Of a stretch of 64,000 bases of DNA, positions 7,586 through 15,571 are shown one piece after another. The stretch is from Paraburkholderia caffeinitolerans (GTDB taxonomy: Bacteria > Pseudomonadota > Gammaproteobacteria > Burkholderiales > Burkholderiaceae). The notes under the pieces were generated by a model. It made no database searches and was not told the origin of the DNA. It saw only the letters and a list, made by a program, of their open reading frames with translations. Where the stretch lies: positions 1 through 64,000 of the forward strand of contig NZ_CADIKL010000007.1 in NCBI RefSeq assembly GCF_902859945.1, in the 5' to 3' direction. Positions within the stretch are counted from its first letter, which is position 1. Each line of letters begins with the position of its first letter. A program made the translations under genes and the position numbers.

Positions 7586-9712
7586 TTACAGGTCGAGAAT
7601 GAATTCAGCAACTGCCTTGGTGACGCTCGGACAGACAGCGTTTGCGAGTTGCTGTTGTTTATGCATCAGACCACCGGCGGTGCCCGTCGGTGTGCCTGCA
7701 AAGCGGAACCAGTCGGGAAAAGACTGCAGGCGGGCAGCCTCGCGCAGCGACAGTCCACGATGCTGGGACGGATGAATCAACATGCTCTTGCGGTAGTGCC
7801 CAATTGTAATAGCGGGCTCGCTCCAGGCAAGCCGCCTGTAGATGTTGCTGTGCGTACGCTCCACGTCGGCGTAGTTTGTCATGAGCTCGCGTGCGGCCTC
7901 CCAGTTCTTGCCTTGTGGAATTGCCTTATATCGCTCGATGACGTAGTCCGCATGGCGCGAGGTCACGTGGTCCCAGATGACGTCCGCCCGCGCACCGGCG
8001 CGCATCGCCTGCAGGAACGCGTTCTGTGAGAGTCGGTCCTCATCACTCGCATATGGCCGCTCGTCGATATCGTCGCCGTTGCCCAGTTTGGGCAGATCGG
8101 CGATTGCGTCCCTAACCGTGACAAACGCCTTGCCCGTGCCAGGCCCATGTGTCGGTTTCGGGAAGGGGCCCCATGCGCCGAACTCTTCGCTGCTGTAGCC
8201 AAGGTCCCTATGGATTCCGAGCAGGAAGAAGCGATTGCGATTCTGTGGTGCGCCATACCAGACAGCATCAAGCAGCTTCGGAAACACCTGATAGCCCATG
8301 TCGCCCAGCCGTTCAAGCACGTGGGCAGCAACGCTCAGGTCAGAAGAGCTCTCGTCGCGCGGCGTCCACAGAATGCCCTGAACGTTTTCCATGAGCAGGA
8401 CTTTCGGCGCCATGTGCTCTACACAATCGAGGAAAGCGTCCACAAGCCGGTTATTTGGGTTTGAACTGGACCAGCTGTTTCTGTTCGCGCTTGAAAATCC
8501 TTGGCAGGGCGGCCCGCCAATGAGTACGTCAACGTCACCCTGCGTCCTTGCCATCGACTCTAGGCGCTCGCGGACCTGTCTCGAGCAGAGGTCCATTGGA
8601 GCATATTCTGCGGGCGTGGAACCAGGTTGTACTAGACCAGTGGCCTGCATGTAAGCGTGGTTTTGCCTTAGCGTCTGGGTGTAAATCGGCTGTATTTCCG
8701 CAGAACCCGTGATCCGATAACCGCGTCCATCGGACCCGTGCGCGCCAAGAAAGCCTAAGCCCATGCCGCCGGCTCCAGCGAATAGTTCGACCACGTTCAG
8801 GATTTTCTTTTCCTGAGTCAGCCGCCGCCTGAGGTTCAGGGGATGATCGGGGAGTAGCGAGCGCTGCTGGGCGTCCCGCTTGTCGCGGCCCTCTGCAGTT
8901 CGGCGATTTGCCCTGAACGATATGTCAATGCCTGTTGGTTTTGAACGTGCCTCATCGGCGAGTACGCTCGTCGACGAGGTTGGCACTTGCCGCTGACGGT
9001 TCGCCCGCCTGACGGCGAGGCGGATCCAGCGTGTCCATGCAAGCAGCTGGGCCAGCTTTTTCAGCGTTTCGTCTAGATTGAGCGATGTGACGCCCGTCAG
9101 CGTGCCGCGGTTGTCGCCCTGAATGCCGCCGATCGAGAGGGCGAAGCACGTCAGATCTTCAACTTCGCCTAGTTTCGCCTTCCCAAGGTTAGCCGCAAAG
9201 CATTCACTGTTGCCCGCCGGTCTGCTGAGCGTAACAGGCTGCCAGCTGGCAGTCTTTGCCCGTTCCCTGGGAGTCACATCGCGTTCGCCTTCGCGTGCGC
9301 GAGCGAAGGCGAGCCGACGCGACGCATCGATCTCCAACACGTAGTTCAAGCGCACCGCGTCAGCTTCAAGGCGGGCGGCAAGCTGCATGGCGGAGGCTGT
9401 CCGGTGGCTGCAGACAAGTACCCCTATGTTCGCCTTTGCGCGCGCAAGAAGCGTCATGACTAGGTCGACTCGCGAGCCCTCCTGGTCAAGACCGAGTTCG
9501 TGAGGCGAAGACAGCACATCGCCGTCGAGCCGGTAAAGGCGAAGGGTCGCAGGCTCACGCGTCTTGCTGTTGCTGCGAAGGTGGCCGGCAACCTCCTCGA
9601 TGATCCAGACCGGGCCGAATTCGCTCGTTACGGCGCCCACGCCGTCGAGAACCTGCGTGGAAAGCGCCGGTGCGGCGCGATGAGCTGATCTATCCAGCGC
9701 TAACTGTGTCAT
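7586..9712 (-). CDS. DNA (cytosine-5-)methyltransferase with long N-terminal extension
   Basis: The 708-residue protein carries the C5-methyltransferase motifs in its last 400 residues: motif I VELFAGAGGMGLGF (about 308-321), motif IV GGPPCQGFS with catalytic C403, motif VI MENVQGIL (about 441-448), motif VIII QNRNRFFLLG and a motif X-like QLANAVCP. It transfers methyl from S-adenosylmethionine to C5 of cytosine and should protect the host from the linked nuclease. Residues 1-300 form an extension absent from ordinary Dcm enzymes (typically 320-470 residues), without a domain I recognise. The start codon overlaps the regulator's stop by 4 bases. The linked vsr fits C5 methylation. The target sequence cannot be read from the gene. 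Confidence 0.92.
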   Translation of the reverse strand: MTQLALDRSAHRAAPALSTQVLDGVGAVTSEFGPVWIIEEVAGHLRSNSKTREPATLRLYRLDGDVLSSPHELGLDQEGSRVDLVMTLLARAKANIGVLVCSHRTASAMQLAARLEADAVRLNYVLEIDASRRLAFARAREGERDVTPRERAKTASWQPVTLSRPAGNSECFAANLGKAKLGEVEDLTCFALSIGGIQGDNRGTLTGVTSLNLDETLKKLAQLLAWTRWIRLAVRRANRQRQVPTSSTSVLADEARSKPTGIDISFRANRRTAEGRDKRDAQQRSLLPDHPLNLRRRLTQEKKILNVVELFAGAGGMGLGFLGAHGSDGRGYRITGSAEIQPIYTQTLRQNHAYMQATGLVQPGSTPAEYAPMDLCSRQVRERLESMARTQGDVDVLIGGPPCQGFSSANRNSWSSSNPNNRLVDAFLDCVEHMAPKVLLMENVQGILWTPRDESSSDLSVAAHVLERLGDMGYQVFPKLLDAVWYGAPQNRNRFFLLGIHRDLGYSSEEFGAWGPFPKPTHGPGTGKAFVTVRDAIADLPKLGNGDDIDERPYASDEDRLSQNAFLQAMRAGARADVIWDHVTSRHADYVIERYKAIPQGKNWEAARELMTNYADVERTHSNIYRRLAWSEPAITIGHYRKSMLIHPSQHRGLSLREAARLQSFPDWFRFAGTPTGTAGGLMHKQQQLANAVCPSVTKAVAEFILDL

Positions 9713-10176
9713 GCGTTTGCTATCCGAGCTGGAGATGTGTCAATGGACAACGGAAATTGAAGTGAAAGCTGGTCGTCGGACGGGAAGCTGCTGGCCCACG
9801 CTGACTGCAGTTGTTCCGCAAAGGCGCGCATGGGAATAACGATCAGCGGCGTTATAAAACTTGCGTCCCGATCGAGTACGCGCACCGAGCCACTATCGAC
9901 GTCCACGACCAATAGGCGGTCGGTCAGAAGCGGCCAGCTCGTGCTGCGGCAGAGAGAGAACAGGTCAGTCGAGGCGGGCGCCAGCGTGGCAACGCTGATA
10001 CCCATTGCCTTCACGAGGTGCCGTACGACTAAAAGGGCCAACGCGTCGCCCGGCGAGAAACAGGGCGCGTATCCGTTCAAACCCACGAGTGGGGGCAGCA
10101 CCTTCCGCCAGTGCCGGAGCGTCTGGTCGGGCAGTTGCGCCACCTCCGAAACTTGTTGTGGGGTCAGTTTGAGCAT
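9709..10176 (-). CDS. MerR-like HTH protein, probable regulator of the defence operon
   Basis: The 155-residue protein begins LTPQQVSEVAQLPDQTLRHW, resembling the winged-helix recognition segment of MerR-type regulators (in which a W follows the TLRHW helix), then YAPCFSPGDALALLVVRHL. The C-terminal half (about 85-155) is unassigned. It is the first gene of the operon and overlaps the methyltransferase gene by 4 bases. Restriction systems often start with such a controller protein that delays nuclease expression until methylation is complete. A perfect palindrome lies 28 bases upstream of the ATG. The start has no strong Shine-Dalgarno sequence, so a very short or leaderless transcript is possible. 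Confidence 0.68.
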   Translation of the reverse strand: MLKLTPQQVSEVAQLPDQTLRHWRKVLPPLVGLNGYAPCFSPGDALALLVVRHLVKAMGISVATLAPASTDLFSLCRSTSWPLLTDRLLVVDVDSGSVRVLDRDASFITPLIVIPMRAFAEQLQSAWASSFPSDDQLSLQFPLSIDTSPARIANA

Positions 10177-10203
10177 TCTGATATTTTATGCTCATTTATC
10201 TTG

Positions 10204-10216
10204 TTGTTGGCAACAA
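10204..10216. promoter_or_regulatory. 13-bp perfect palindrome, candidate operator of the defence operon
   Basis: TTGTTGGCAACAA has two 6-base arms around one central base. On the minus strand it contains TTGCCA, which could act as a -35 box with a TAAAAT/ATAAAA-like -10 box about 18-19 bases further on, just before the regulator ATG at 10176. Overlap of operator and -35 would suit autorepression by the MerR-like product. The palindrome is seen; promoter and binding are inferred. Confidence 0.45.
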
Positions 10217-10449
10217 TTTAGATCGTCGTCACCCTTTACATATTATGAACTGCAAAAACAGCAGTAGTCTCCGAAGGTCTATCGAATTTCCGCCCTTTAT
10301 TGCACTGCATGGTGGGTAGCTGGCGCCACGCGGCGAGGGCCTCCTGCCTCCGAGGCCGACAGCACGTCAGTTGGGGAATGTTGAGTTTCAAGCTCAGAGC
10401 CTTCACTAGGGTTCAGTCATCACAATCCAGTTGATGTCCGCTGCGGAAA

Positions 10450-11595
10450 TCATTCCAGCCGTTTTGCCAGATCTTCTGCGCGTGGATGGTAATAGCGCAT
10501 CAGCATGCGAGGGTCTTTGTGGCCCGTGATCTTCGTTAGCTCGTGCATTGGGAAGATCGACGCCAAACGCGACGTCGCTTCGTGCCGAAGGTCATGAAAG
10601 CGAAGGTCTGTCAGAAACTTGCTATCGGGGCGTCGGCTGGCTTCTCTGCACTCCTCGAGGTAGCCTTTACGCGCCCGCGCTACAGCACGCTCAAAAGCCC
10701 TCGTAACTGCGTCGCTGCGAATTTCGAACACTCTCCGTTTTTCGTCGCCTACGCCGTCACTCGTGGGGGCAACTTTGGGGGCATCCTCGGTTTCGGCGGG
10801 ATTGTCCTTCAGGCCTTGAAGAACCGCGATAGCTCGGGGCGACAACGGCACGTCGCGGGCGTCTCCGTTTTTCGTGGCTGGCAGATGCGCGACTCTGCGC
10901 TTGAGATCCACGTCTTCCCATCGCAGTGAAACGATTTCTCCCCGGCGCATAGCCGTTTCAACGGCCAGCCAGATGATAGCGGGCAGTAGCGCAGAGTTGC
11001 TGGCCGTGACAACCCGCTCGAGCTCGCCATCCTGCGCGCCCCGCTCTGACTCGGGATTGTCGGCGTCTGGAACTTCCGCCGTGGGCTCGCCGAGGGCAAT
11101 GCGTCGCGTCCGCGCGTTATTCGGTTGCGGTTTCCGAATTAGCTCGACTGGATTTGACAGGCTTTCCATGCCCCATTCCTTGCGGGCAACGTTGAACACA
11201 TGCGAAAGAACAGCCAAGCGGCGCAGTACCGTGGCAGGTTTGTAGTCCTTAAGCCATTCATCCCGAAGTTTCGCAATGTCGGCGCTCCGGATTGTGGCTA
11301 ACGGCCGCTTCGCCAAGTCAGCGGCTTGGCAGATCTTTAAGACGGAAGCTTCTTGTGCCGCCCCCTTCTTTGAGAGCGAGATTTCTTCCACGTAGCGTTT
11401 CAGCGCTTCATAGAGCGTTGTTGCCTCGGCCTCATTGCGGCTGACCCATACCCCGCGCGACATTTCCGATTCGATCATGCTGGCCCAGGCTTCCGCCTCG
11501 GCCTTGGTAGTAAAGGTCTTGCTTTGCGCGGGGTAGCCGCGCCGGCGCACCTGCGCCTCCCATTGGTATTGCCCACGCTTTCGGATGGTCGGCAT
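10450..11595 (-). CDS. Tyrosine site-specific recombinase (island integrase)
   Basis: The 381-residue integrase has an N-terminal arm-binding region (IRKRGQYQWEAQVRRRGYP, residues 4-22), a SAM-like core-binding domain (about 60-150), and a catalytic domain with R217 in ETAMRRGEI, H334-x-x-R337 in FHDLRH, H359 in TGHKD and the Tyr nucleophile in RYYH (368/369). It catalyses integration and excision at the tRNA-Ala site. The gene starts about 90 bases from the tRNA 3' fragment at 11688-11734 and reads into the island, which is a normal position for such integrases. All catalytic residues are present, so it could be active. The host integration factors are not in the window. Confidence 0.93.
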   Translation of the reverse strand: MPTIRKRGQYQWEAQVRRRGYPAQSKTFTTKAEAEAWASMIESEMSRGVWVSRNEAEATTLYEALKRYVEEISLSKKGAAQEASVLKICQAADLAKRPLATIRSADIAKLRDEWLKDYKPATVLRRLAVLSHVFNVARKEWGMESLSNPVELIRKPQPNNARTRRIALGEPTAEVPDADNPESERGAQDGELERVVTASNSALLPAIIWLAVETAMRRGEIVSLRWEDVDLKRRVAHLPATKNGDARDVPLSPRAIAVLQGLKDNPAETEDAPKVAPTSDGVGDEKRRVFEIRSDAVTRAFERAVARARKGYLEECREASRRPDSKFLTDLRFHDLRHEATSRLASIFPMHELTKITGHKDPRMLMRYYHPRAEDLAKRLE

Positions 11596-11687
11596 TTCTC
11601 GATGCTCGCTTGAATGGAGTGTGGCGATATTGTGGCAAATAATCGAGAAAGATGCTAAAAGCCTTGTATTTATTGGGGTGATTTTTA

Positions 11688-11734
11688 CATTCGCAATGCG
11701 AAGGTCGTGAGTTCGATCCTCATCCGCTCCACCA
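11688..11734 (+). tRNA. 3' part of tRNA-Ala(CGC): island attachment site
   Basis: CATTCGCAATGCG, AGGTC, GTGAGTTCGATCCTCAT, CCGCTCC and ACCA reproduce the anticodon loop (TTCGCAA, anticodon CGC at 11692-11694), variable loop, T arm, acceptor 3' strand and CCA end of a tRNA. U at acceptor position 70 would form the G3:U70 pair that marks alanine tRNAs. Upstream of 11688 the anticodon stem is broken (TTACA where TCGCA is expected) and there is no D arm or 5' acceptor strand, so this is a fragment. It is the expected product of integration into the 3' half of the gene. The intact copy should lie beyond the left edge. Confidence 0.72.
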
Positions 11735-11742
11735 ATAGAATC

Positions 11743-11776
11743 AAGGGCTTAGCCGATGGCTAGGCCCTTTTTCTTT
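11743..11776 (+). terminator. Intrinsic terminator of the tRNA-Ala gene
   Basis: AAGGGCTTAGCC and GGCTAGGCCCTT form a stem (one G-U pair) with a short GAT loop, followed by TTTTTCTTTT. It lies 9 bases after the CCA end, as expected of the native tRNA terminator left on the chromosomal side of the island. Confidence 0.8.
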
Positions 11777-11854
11777 TGTAGATTCGATTTATTGCGCCAA
11801 TTTTGCGCCACTCGGGCTGTCGAAGCCTTGGACGGAACTCTTGAGGAGCAGTGA

Positions 11855-11920
11855 ATGGCATCTATCACCCGTCGAGGCGATCTTCAGTGGCAGGCCCGCG
11901 TTCGCCGCAAGGGCTACCCC
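11855..11920 (+). pseudogene. N-terminal remnant of a second integrase next to the tRNA site
   Basis: An ATG with GAGGAG just upstream starts MASITRRGDLQWQARVRRKG followed by YP. This matches the N-terminus of the island integrase (M-x-x-I-x-x-RG-x-x-QW-x-A-x-VRR-x-GYP) almost position for position, but it is read in the opposite direction. After 22 codons the similarity stops and the sequence becomes the 3' end of the SRPBCC gene; an unrelated 21-codon tail then runs to a stop. It is the scar of an earlier island at the same tRNA, lost by a deletion that fused it to the chromosome. Confidence 0.75.
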
Positions 11921-12363
11921 TCCCGAATCTCCGCCTCCACCAGCGTCTTCAGCAACGCCACCGACTCCTGCCACCCAAGATAACAAGCCTCAACCGGAAT
12001 AATCTCAGGAATCCCTTCCTGCACGGCATTCAACTCCGTCCCGCAAAACACAGCGCGCAGCGAAATCGTAGTCTCCATAACCCCGGGCAAATTCGGATCA
12101 TCAAAAACGCCGGTATACCGAATCCGCTCCCCCGGCACGAGCTCCAGATACTCCCCGCCAAACGAGTGACTAGCCCCATTAGTGAAGTTCGTAAACGACA
12201 TCCGATACTTCCCACCCACAACCGCATCAAGCTGATGCACAGTCCCGGTAAACCCATTCGGCGGCAGCCATTTAGCCAACGCAGCGGCATCCAGAAACGC
12301 GCGATAAACCCGCTCCGGCGGCGCAGTAAAAACACGATGAATCCGAACAGTACCCGTAGCCAT
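11914..12363 (-). CDS. SRPBCC (AHSA1-type) family protein
   Basis: The 149-residue protein (from MATGTVRIHRVF) has the START-like AHSA1 pattern: an HRVFTAPPERVYRAFLD opening helix, KWLPPNGFTG, GGKYRMSF, LELVPGERIRYTGVFDD, and a C-terminal GWQESVALLKTLVEAEI helix. Such proteins have a hydrophobic ligand cavity; the ligand is unknown. A longer frame starts at 12402, but the inner ATG fits the family N-terminus. The stop codon lies at the junction with the integrase remnant, so a deletion has reached the very end of this gene without obviously shortening it. Confidence 0.8.
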   Translation of the reverse strand: MATGTVRIHRVFTAPPERVYRAFLDAAALAKWLPPNGFTGTVHQLDAVVGGKYRMSFTNFTNGASHSFGGEYLELVPGERIRYTGVFDDPNLPGVMETTISLRAVFCGTELNAVQEGIPEIIPVEACYLGWQESVALLKTLVEAEIREG

Positions 12364-12549
12364 ATCCGTCCCCCAAGCAGTTACAAATGAGCAAAACAAC
12401 AAATCCGATCACCCAAAGATTCTAGGCGACAGCAAAACAAACCGGCTCCAGCGAGCCCTCGCACCGCAGCAACCCAACCCGTCCCGTTGCCCTAAACTAA
12501 TCCCTATGCCTCGGGCCACCCGCCCGCGCCCAGTCCCTCGGAGACCACC

Positions 12550-12843
12550 ATGTCCGCCGCTCAGCTTGAGACTCAAAAAGTCGATTACGAAGGTTTCGAG
12601 ATCCACGTCAGCGCGATGCCGGTTCAGGAAGGCGGCACGCGCTACACCTACACCGCCTACGTCTGCCATCCAGGCGCGGATGTAACACTGCCGGGCCACT
12701 CGATCCACTACCACCCAGACGGCGAGGAAACCTTCCGCAGCGAGCAAGAAGCGGTAGAAGAGGCGGCACATGTGGGCCGGAGCATCATCGAGGGCACGCA
12801 TCCCGATCTCTCAGTGCTTTCGCTCGTGACCCACGGCTACTAG
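12550..12843 (+). CDS. Conserved hypothetical 97-residue protein
   Basis: The product starts MSAAQLETQKVDYEGFEIHV and appears to be a small alpha/beta cytoplasmic protein, with a beta-rich first half (HVSAMP..GGTRYTYTAYVCHPG) and a C-terminal helix (FRSEQEAVEEAAHVGRSIIEG). No signal peptide, metal motif or known domain is visible. Codon use is host-like, and an upstream GGAG near 12540 gives a start signal. It stands alone between the SRPBCC gene and a porin. The function is unknown. Confidence 0.6.
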   Translation: MSAAQLETQKVDYEGFEIHVSAMPVQEGGTRYTYTAYVCHPGADVTLPGHSIHYHPDGEETFRSEQEAVEEAAHVGRSIIEGTHPDLSVLSLVTHGY

Positions 12844-13210
12844 CCGATCAAACAAGTAAAGCAAACCGCAACTAACAGCCCTCTCGGCCAGCCAGCCACA
12901 ACGCACCCACTTGCGGCGCAGCGCGCCCGTTGCGCCCGGAGTCAACTTGAGTCCACCAAACCCCTGCGCCCAGCCCACAACCCCAAAACCCGCAACACAA
13001 GCTCCCCGCTGCATCAACCCTTTCGTTGCGCATCCCCATCGCTTCATCAAAAAATTCCGCATGGCGGTCACGCGGGTGTTGTGTAATGCATCCGATTCTT
13101 ATTAACATTTTCATAATGTAAGGTTCGCAGCATGTGTGCGCGCCTGAAAAGCGCCGCCGCACTATCCCTGCGCCACAACAAGCCACAACAACTCACCATC
13201 CAGCACCCTC
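12844..13210 (+). promoter_or_regulatory. Upstream region of the first porin gene
   Basis: No gene was found in these 367 bases. The first part is GC-rich. Around 13095-13125 an AT-rich stretch (TTATTAACATTTTCATAATG) with the small inverted repeat CATTTTCATAATG could hold the porin promoter. The transcription start is not certain. Confidence 0.35.
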
Positions 13211-14332
13211 ATGACCCGCCCTTCGCACAAGAAGGCCGCGCTCGCCGCCGCCTGCGCCGCAACTTTCATCTGCCTGAGCGCCTCCGCGCAGGCTCAATCC
13301 ACCGTCACGCTCTACGGCGAGATCGACGCGGGCCTCGCCTATGCGAACAACGTCGGCGGTCACTCGCAGTATCAGCTCACCTCGGGTCTCATCGATGGCA
13401 GCTTCTGGGGCCTGCAAGGCAGCGAGGATCTCGGCGGCGGCATGAAGGCGCTGTTCCGTCTCGAGCACGGCTTCTCGCTGGCTAACGGCGAGGCGCGCAA
13501 CGATCACCCGTACTACGTCGGCCTCGAATCGGAGAAGTTCGGCACGCTCACGCTCGGCCGCCAGTACGACTCGGTCCACGACTATTTCGCGCCCTTCACG
13601 CTCACGGGCGGCGTGGGCGGCACCGCGTTCGCGCATCCGTTCGATAACGACAACGCCAACAACTCGTACCTCGCCGCGAACGCCATCAAGTACGCGAGCG
13701 CGAACTATGGCGGCTTCACGTTCGGCGGCATGTACGCGTTCTCGAACGGCGCGGGACGTTTCGCCGATAACCGCGCCTACAGCATCGGCGCGAACTATAC
13801 GGGCGGCGCTTTCAGCGCGGGCGTTGCGTGGCTGCACAACAATGGCCGCGGCGCGACCGACAACGGCGCATATGAGCCGTTCGCACTGCCGGGCTCGGGG
13901 GAGACGGCGGGTTCGGTCATCGATACCTTCGTCGGCAAGCAGGACACCATCGGCGTCGGGGCGAACTATGTGATCGGCGATGTGACACTTGGCGCGGCGT
14001 GGTCGCGCTCGATTCAGACCGGTGTCGTCGATGCGCAAAGCGGCTTTGGGCTGCCGTCCATCGCGTTCAGCAACTACGAGCTCAACGCGGTCTGGCAGGT
14101 CACGCCGGCGGTGTCGCTCGCGGGGATGTACGTCTACACGAAGGGTTCGGATGCGCACTGGCACGAGGGTGCGCTGCAGGCGGTCTATCAGTTCTCGAAG
14201 CGCACCGACGTCTACGCCGAAACGATCTATCAGCGCGCGACGGCGGGCGCGCCCGCGGCCATCAATTCGTTCGATCCGGCCAGCGGACGGAACCAGCTCG
14301 TGGTCGCCACGGGTATCCGCCACCGCTTCTAA
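13211..14332 (+). CDS. Gram-negative outer-membrane porin (Porin_4 type)
   Basis: The 373-residue precursor has a signal peptide ending SAQAQ at about residue 29, then STVTLYGEIDAGLAYANN, the standard first strand of Burkholderia/Neisseria-type trimeric porins. It contains the loop-3 neighbourhood LTLGRQYDSVHDYFAPF and ends in the C-terminal aromatic ATGIRHRF that directs BAM assembly. It should form a 16-stranded diffusion channel for small solutes. The region upstream holds an AT-rich promoter candidate. It stands alone, and a paralogue lies at 36635. Confidence 0.92.
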   Translation: MTRPSHKKAALAAACAATFICLSASAQAQSTVTLYGEIDAGLAYANNVGGHSQYQLTSGLIDGSFWGLQGSEDLGGGMKALFRLEHGFSLANGEARNDHPYYVGLESEKFGTLTLGRQYDSVHDYFAPFTLTGGVGGTAFAHPFDNDNANNSYLAANAIKYASANYGGFTFGGMYAFSNGAGRFADNRAYSIGANYTGGAFSAGVAWLHNNGRGATDNGAYEPFALPGSGETAGSVIDTFVGKQDTIGVGANYVIGDVTLGAAWSRSIQTGVVDAQSGFGLPSIAFSNYELNAVWQVTPAVSLAGMYVYTKGSDAHWHEGALQAVYQFSKRTDVYAETIYQRATAGAPAAINSFDPASGRNQLVVATGIRHRF

Positions 14333-14516
14333 TTCAAGGCTCTCCTGAGCGCGTCTGGAAACGCGCTTTCCGGCACGCGTGCTCGCGCGCCGGTCGTCGC
14401 ATGATGGTCGGCGCGTGGATCCAGCAGCCAAGGCGACGGTCAGCGCATTCGCGCGTGCGCTGCTACCATCGGCCGTTCACTCCTCATCGCCGTCTTCATT
14501 GCGGCCTTCCGCCCCG

Positions 14517-15323
14517 ATGCTCGCGCTCAAGCTCACGCTCGTCCCGCTCTTCCTGTTGTTCGTTTCGATGGCCGGAAAGCAGTGGGGGCCGAAGGTCGCG
14601 GGCTGGCTAGCCGGGTTGCCCGTGATCGCGGGCCCGATCCTCTGGCTGCTCGTGATGGAGCACGGCAATGCGTTTGGCGCGCGGGCCGTCACGCTCTCGC
14701 TTTACGCGATTCTCGCTTCCGAGGCGTTCAATTTCGCTTATGCATGGACGTGCCGCGCGCGGCCGTGGCGGTTTGCGCTCGCTGCGGGCTTTGCTACGTG
14801 GTTCGCCGCCGCGTGCGTGCTGTCGCGTCTGCCGGTGTCGTGGCCGTGGGCGCTTGGCGTGGCGCTGGCCGCTACGCTCTTTGGTCAGGCCTTCCTGCCG
14901 CGCAGCACCGTGGTGGCCGCTGGCGCGCCGCTCACGCGCACCGATCTCGCCGGGCGCATGGCGGCGGGCGCTGCGCTTACGCTGTCCGTCACGGCGTTGT
15001 CCACGCGTCTCGGTTCGGTGTGGAGTGGTTTGTTCGCGGTGTTTCCGCTGCTCAGCAGCGTGCTGGCGGTGTCGTCGCATCGCGCGCACGGCGCGGCGTT
15101 CGTGATTGCGCTGCTGCGTGGGATGGTGCTCGGGCGTTTTGGGTTTGCTGCGTTCTGCCTGGTGTTGTCGCTGGGACTGCAGCATCAGACGGCGACGCTG
15201 GCGTTCGCCGAAGCGGTCGCGGTCGCCATGCTGGTTCAGGCGGCGAGCGGGCGTCTTGCGCGGCTCAAGCGCGCGGATCCCGCGCAAAGCGGCGTGCGTG
15301 CCGATGCCGTTTCCACGGAGTAA
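14517..15323 (+). CDS. Inner-membrane protein with about 8 transmembrane helices
   Basis: From ATG 14517 the 268-residue protein is almost wholly hydrophobic: LTLVPLFLLFVSMAG, WLAGLPVIAGPILWLLVME, FALAAGFATWFAAACVL, WALGVALAATLFGQAFL, SGLFAVFPLLSSVLAV and others. Gly and Pro near PVIAGP and VFPLLSS suggest a transporter-like fold, but I do not recognise the family. A longer frame begins at 14379; the inner start is preferred because it begins directly at the first helix. It is not clearly in an operon. The function is unknown. Confidence 0.65.
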   Translation: MLALKLTLVPLFLLFVSMAGKQWGPKVAGWLAGLPVIAGPILWLLVMEHGNAFGARAVTLSLYAILASEAFNFAYAWTCRARPWRFALAAGFATWFAAACVLSRLPVSWPWALGVALAATLFGQAFLPRSTVVAAGAPLTRTDLAGRMAAGAALTLSVTALSTRLGSVWSGLFAVFPLLSSVLAVSSHRAHGAAFVIALLRGMVLGRFGFAAFCLVLSLGLQHQTATLAFAEAVAVAMLVQAASGRLARLKRADPAQSGVRADAVSTE

Positions 15324-15348
15324 CTGGCGAGCGGAGCAGGAGAGGCGC

Positions 15349-15376
15349 GGAAAAAGGCCCGGACAACGCGTGTCCG
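15349..15376 (-). terminator. Minus-strand hairpin terminator
   Basis: GCCCGGACA and TGTCCGGGC form a 9-bp stem. Read on the minus strand it is followed by TTTTT. It is the second minus-strand terminator downstream of the DUF4148 gene, about 130 bases after the first, and might end a small transcript or act as back-up. Confidence 0.5.
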
Positions 15377-15480
15377 GGCAAGCCGCCGGATCACCGGCGA
15401 CGGAGGTTTCCTGTAGAGGCATCACGCGCGGCGCGAGACGCGGTGAGACAACGTCAACTCATCCGATTGCACAAAAACTA

Positions 15481-15518
15481 ACGGGCCCGCTCTCCAATCT
15501 CATCGAGAGCGGGCCCGT
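15481..15518 (-). terminator. Intrinsic terminator of the DUF4148 gene
   Basis: ACGGGCCCGCTCTC and GAGAGCGGGCCCGT form a perfect 14-bp stem. On the minus strand it is followed by TTAGTTTTTG. It lies 53 bases after the DUF4148 stop codon. Confidence 0.8.
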
Positions 15519-15571
15519 CCGGTGTGCTTCTCGCAGCGCTCCGCTGGGCGGGGCGCTGCCTTCGACGGCGC

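Noticed and set aside
11688-11734. A complete tRNA gene or tmRNA at the island boundary
   Set aside because: No 5' acceptor strand, D arm or full anticodon stem precedes the 3' block, so only a fragment is present.
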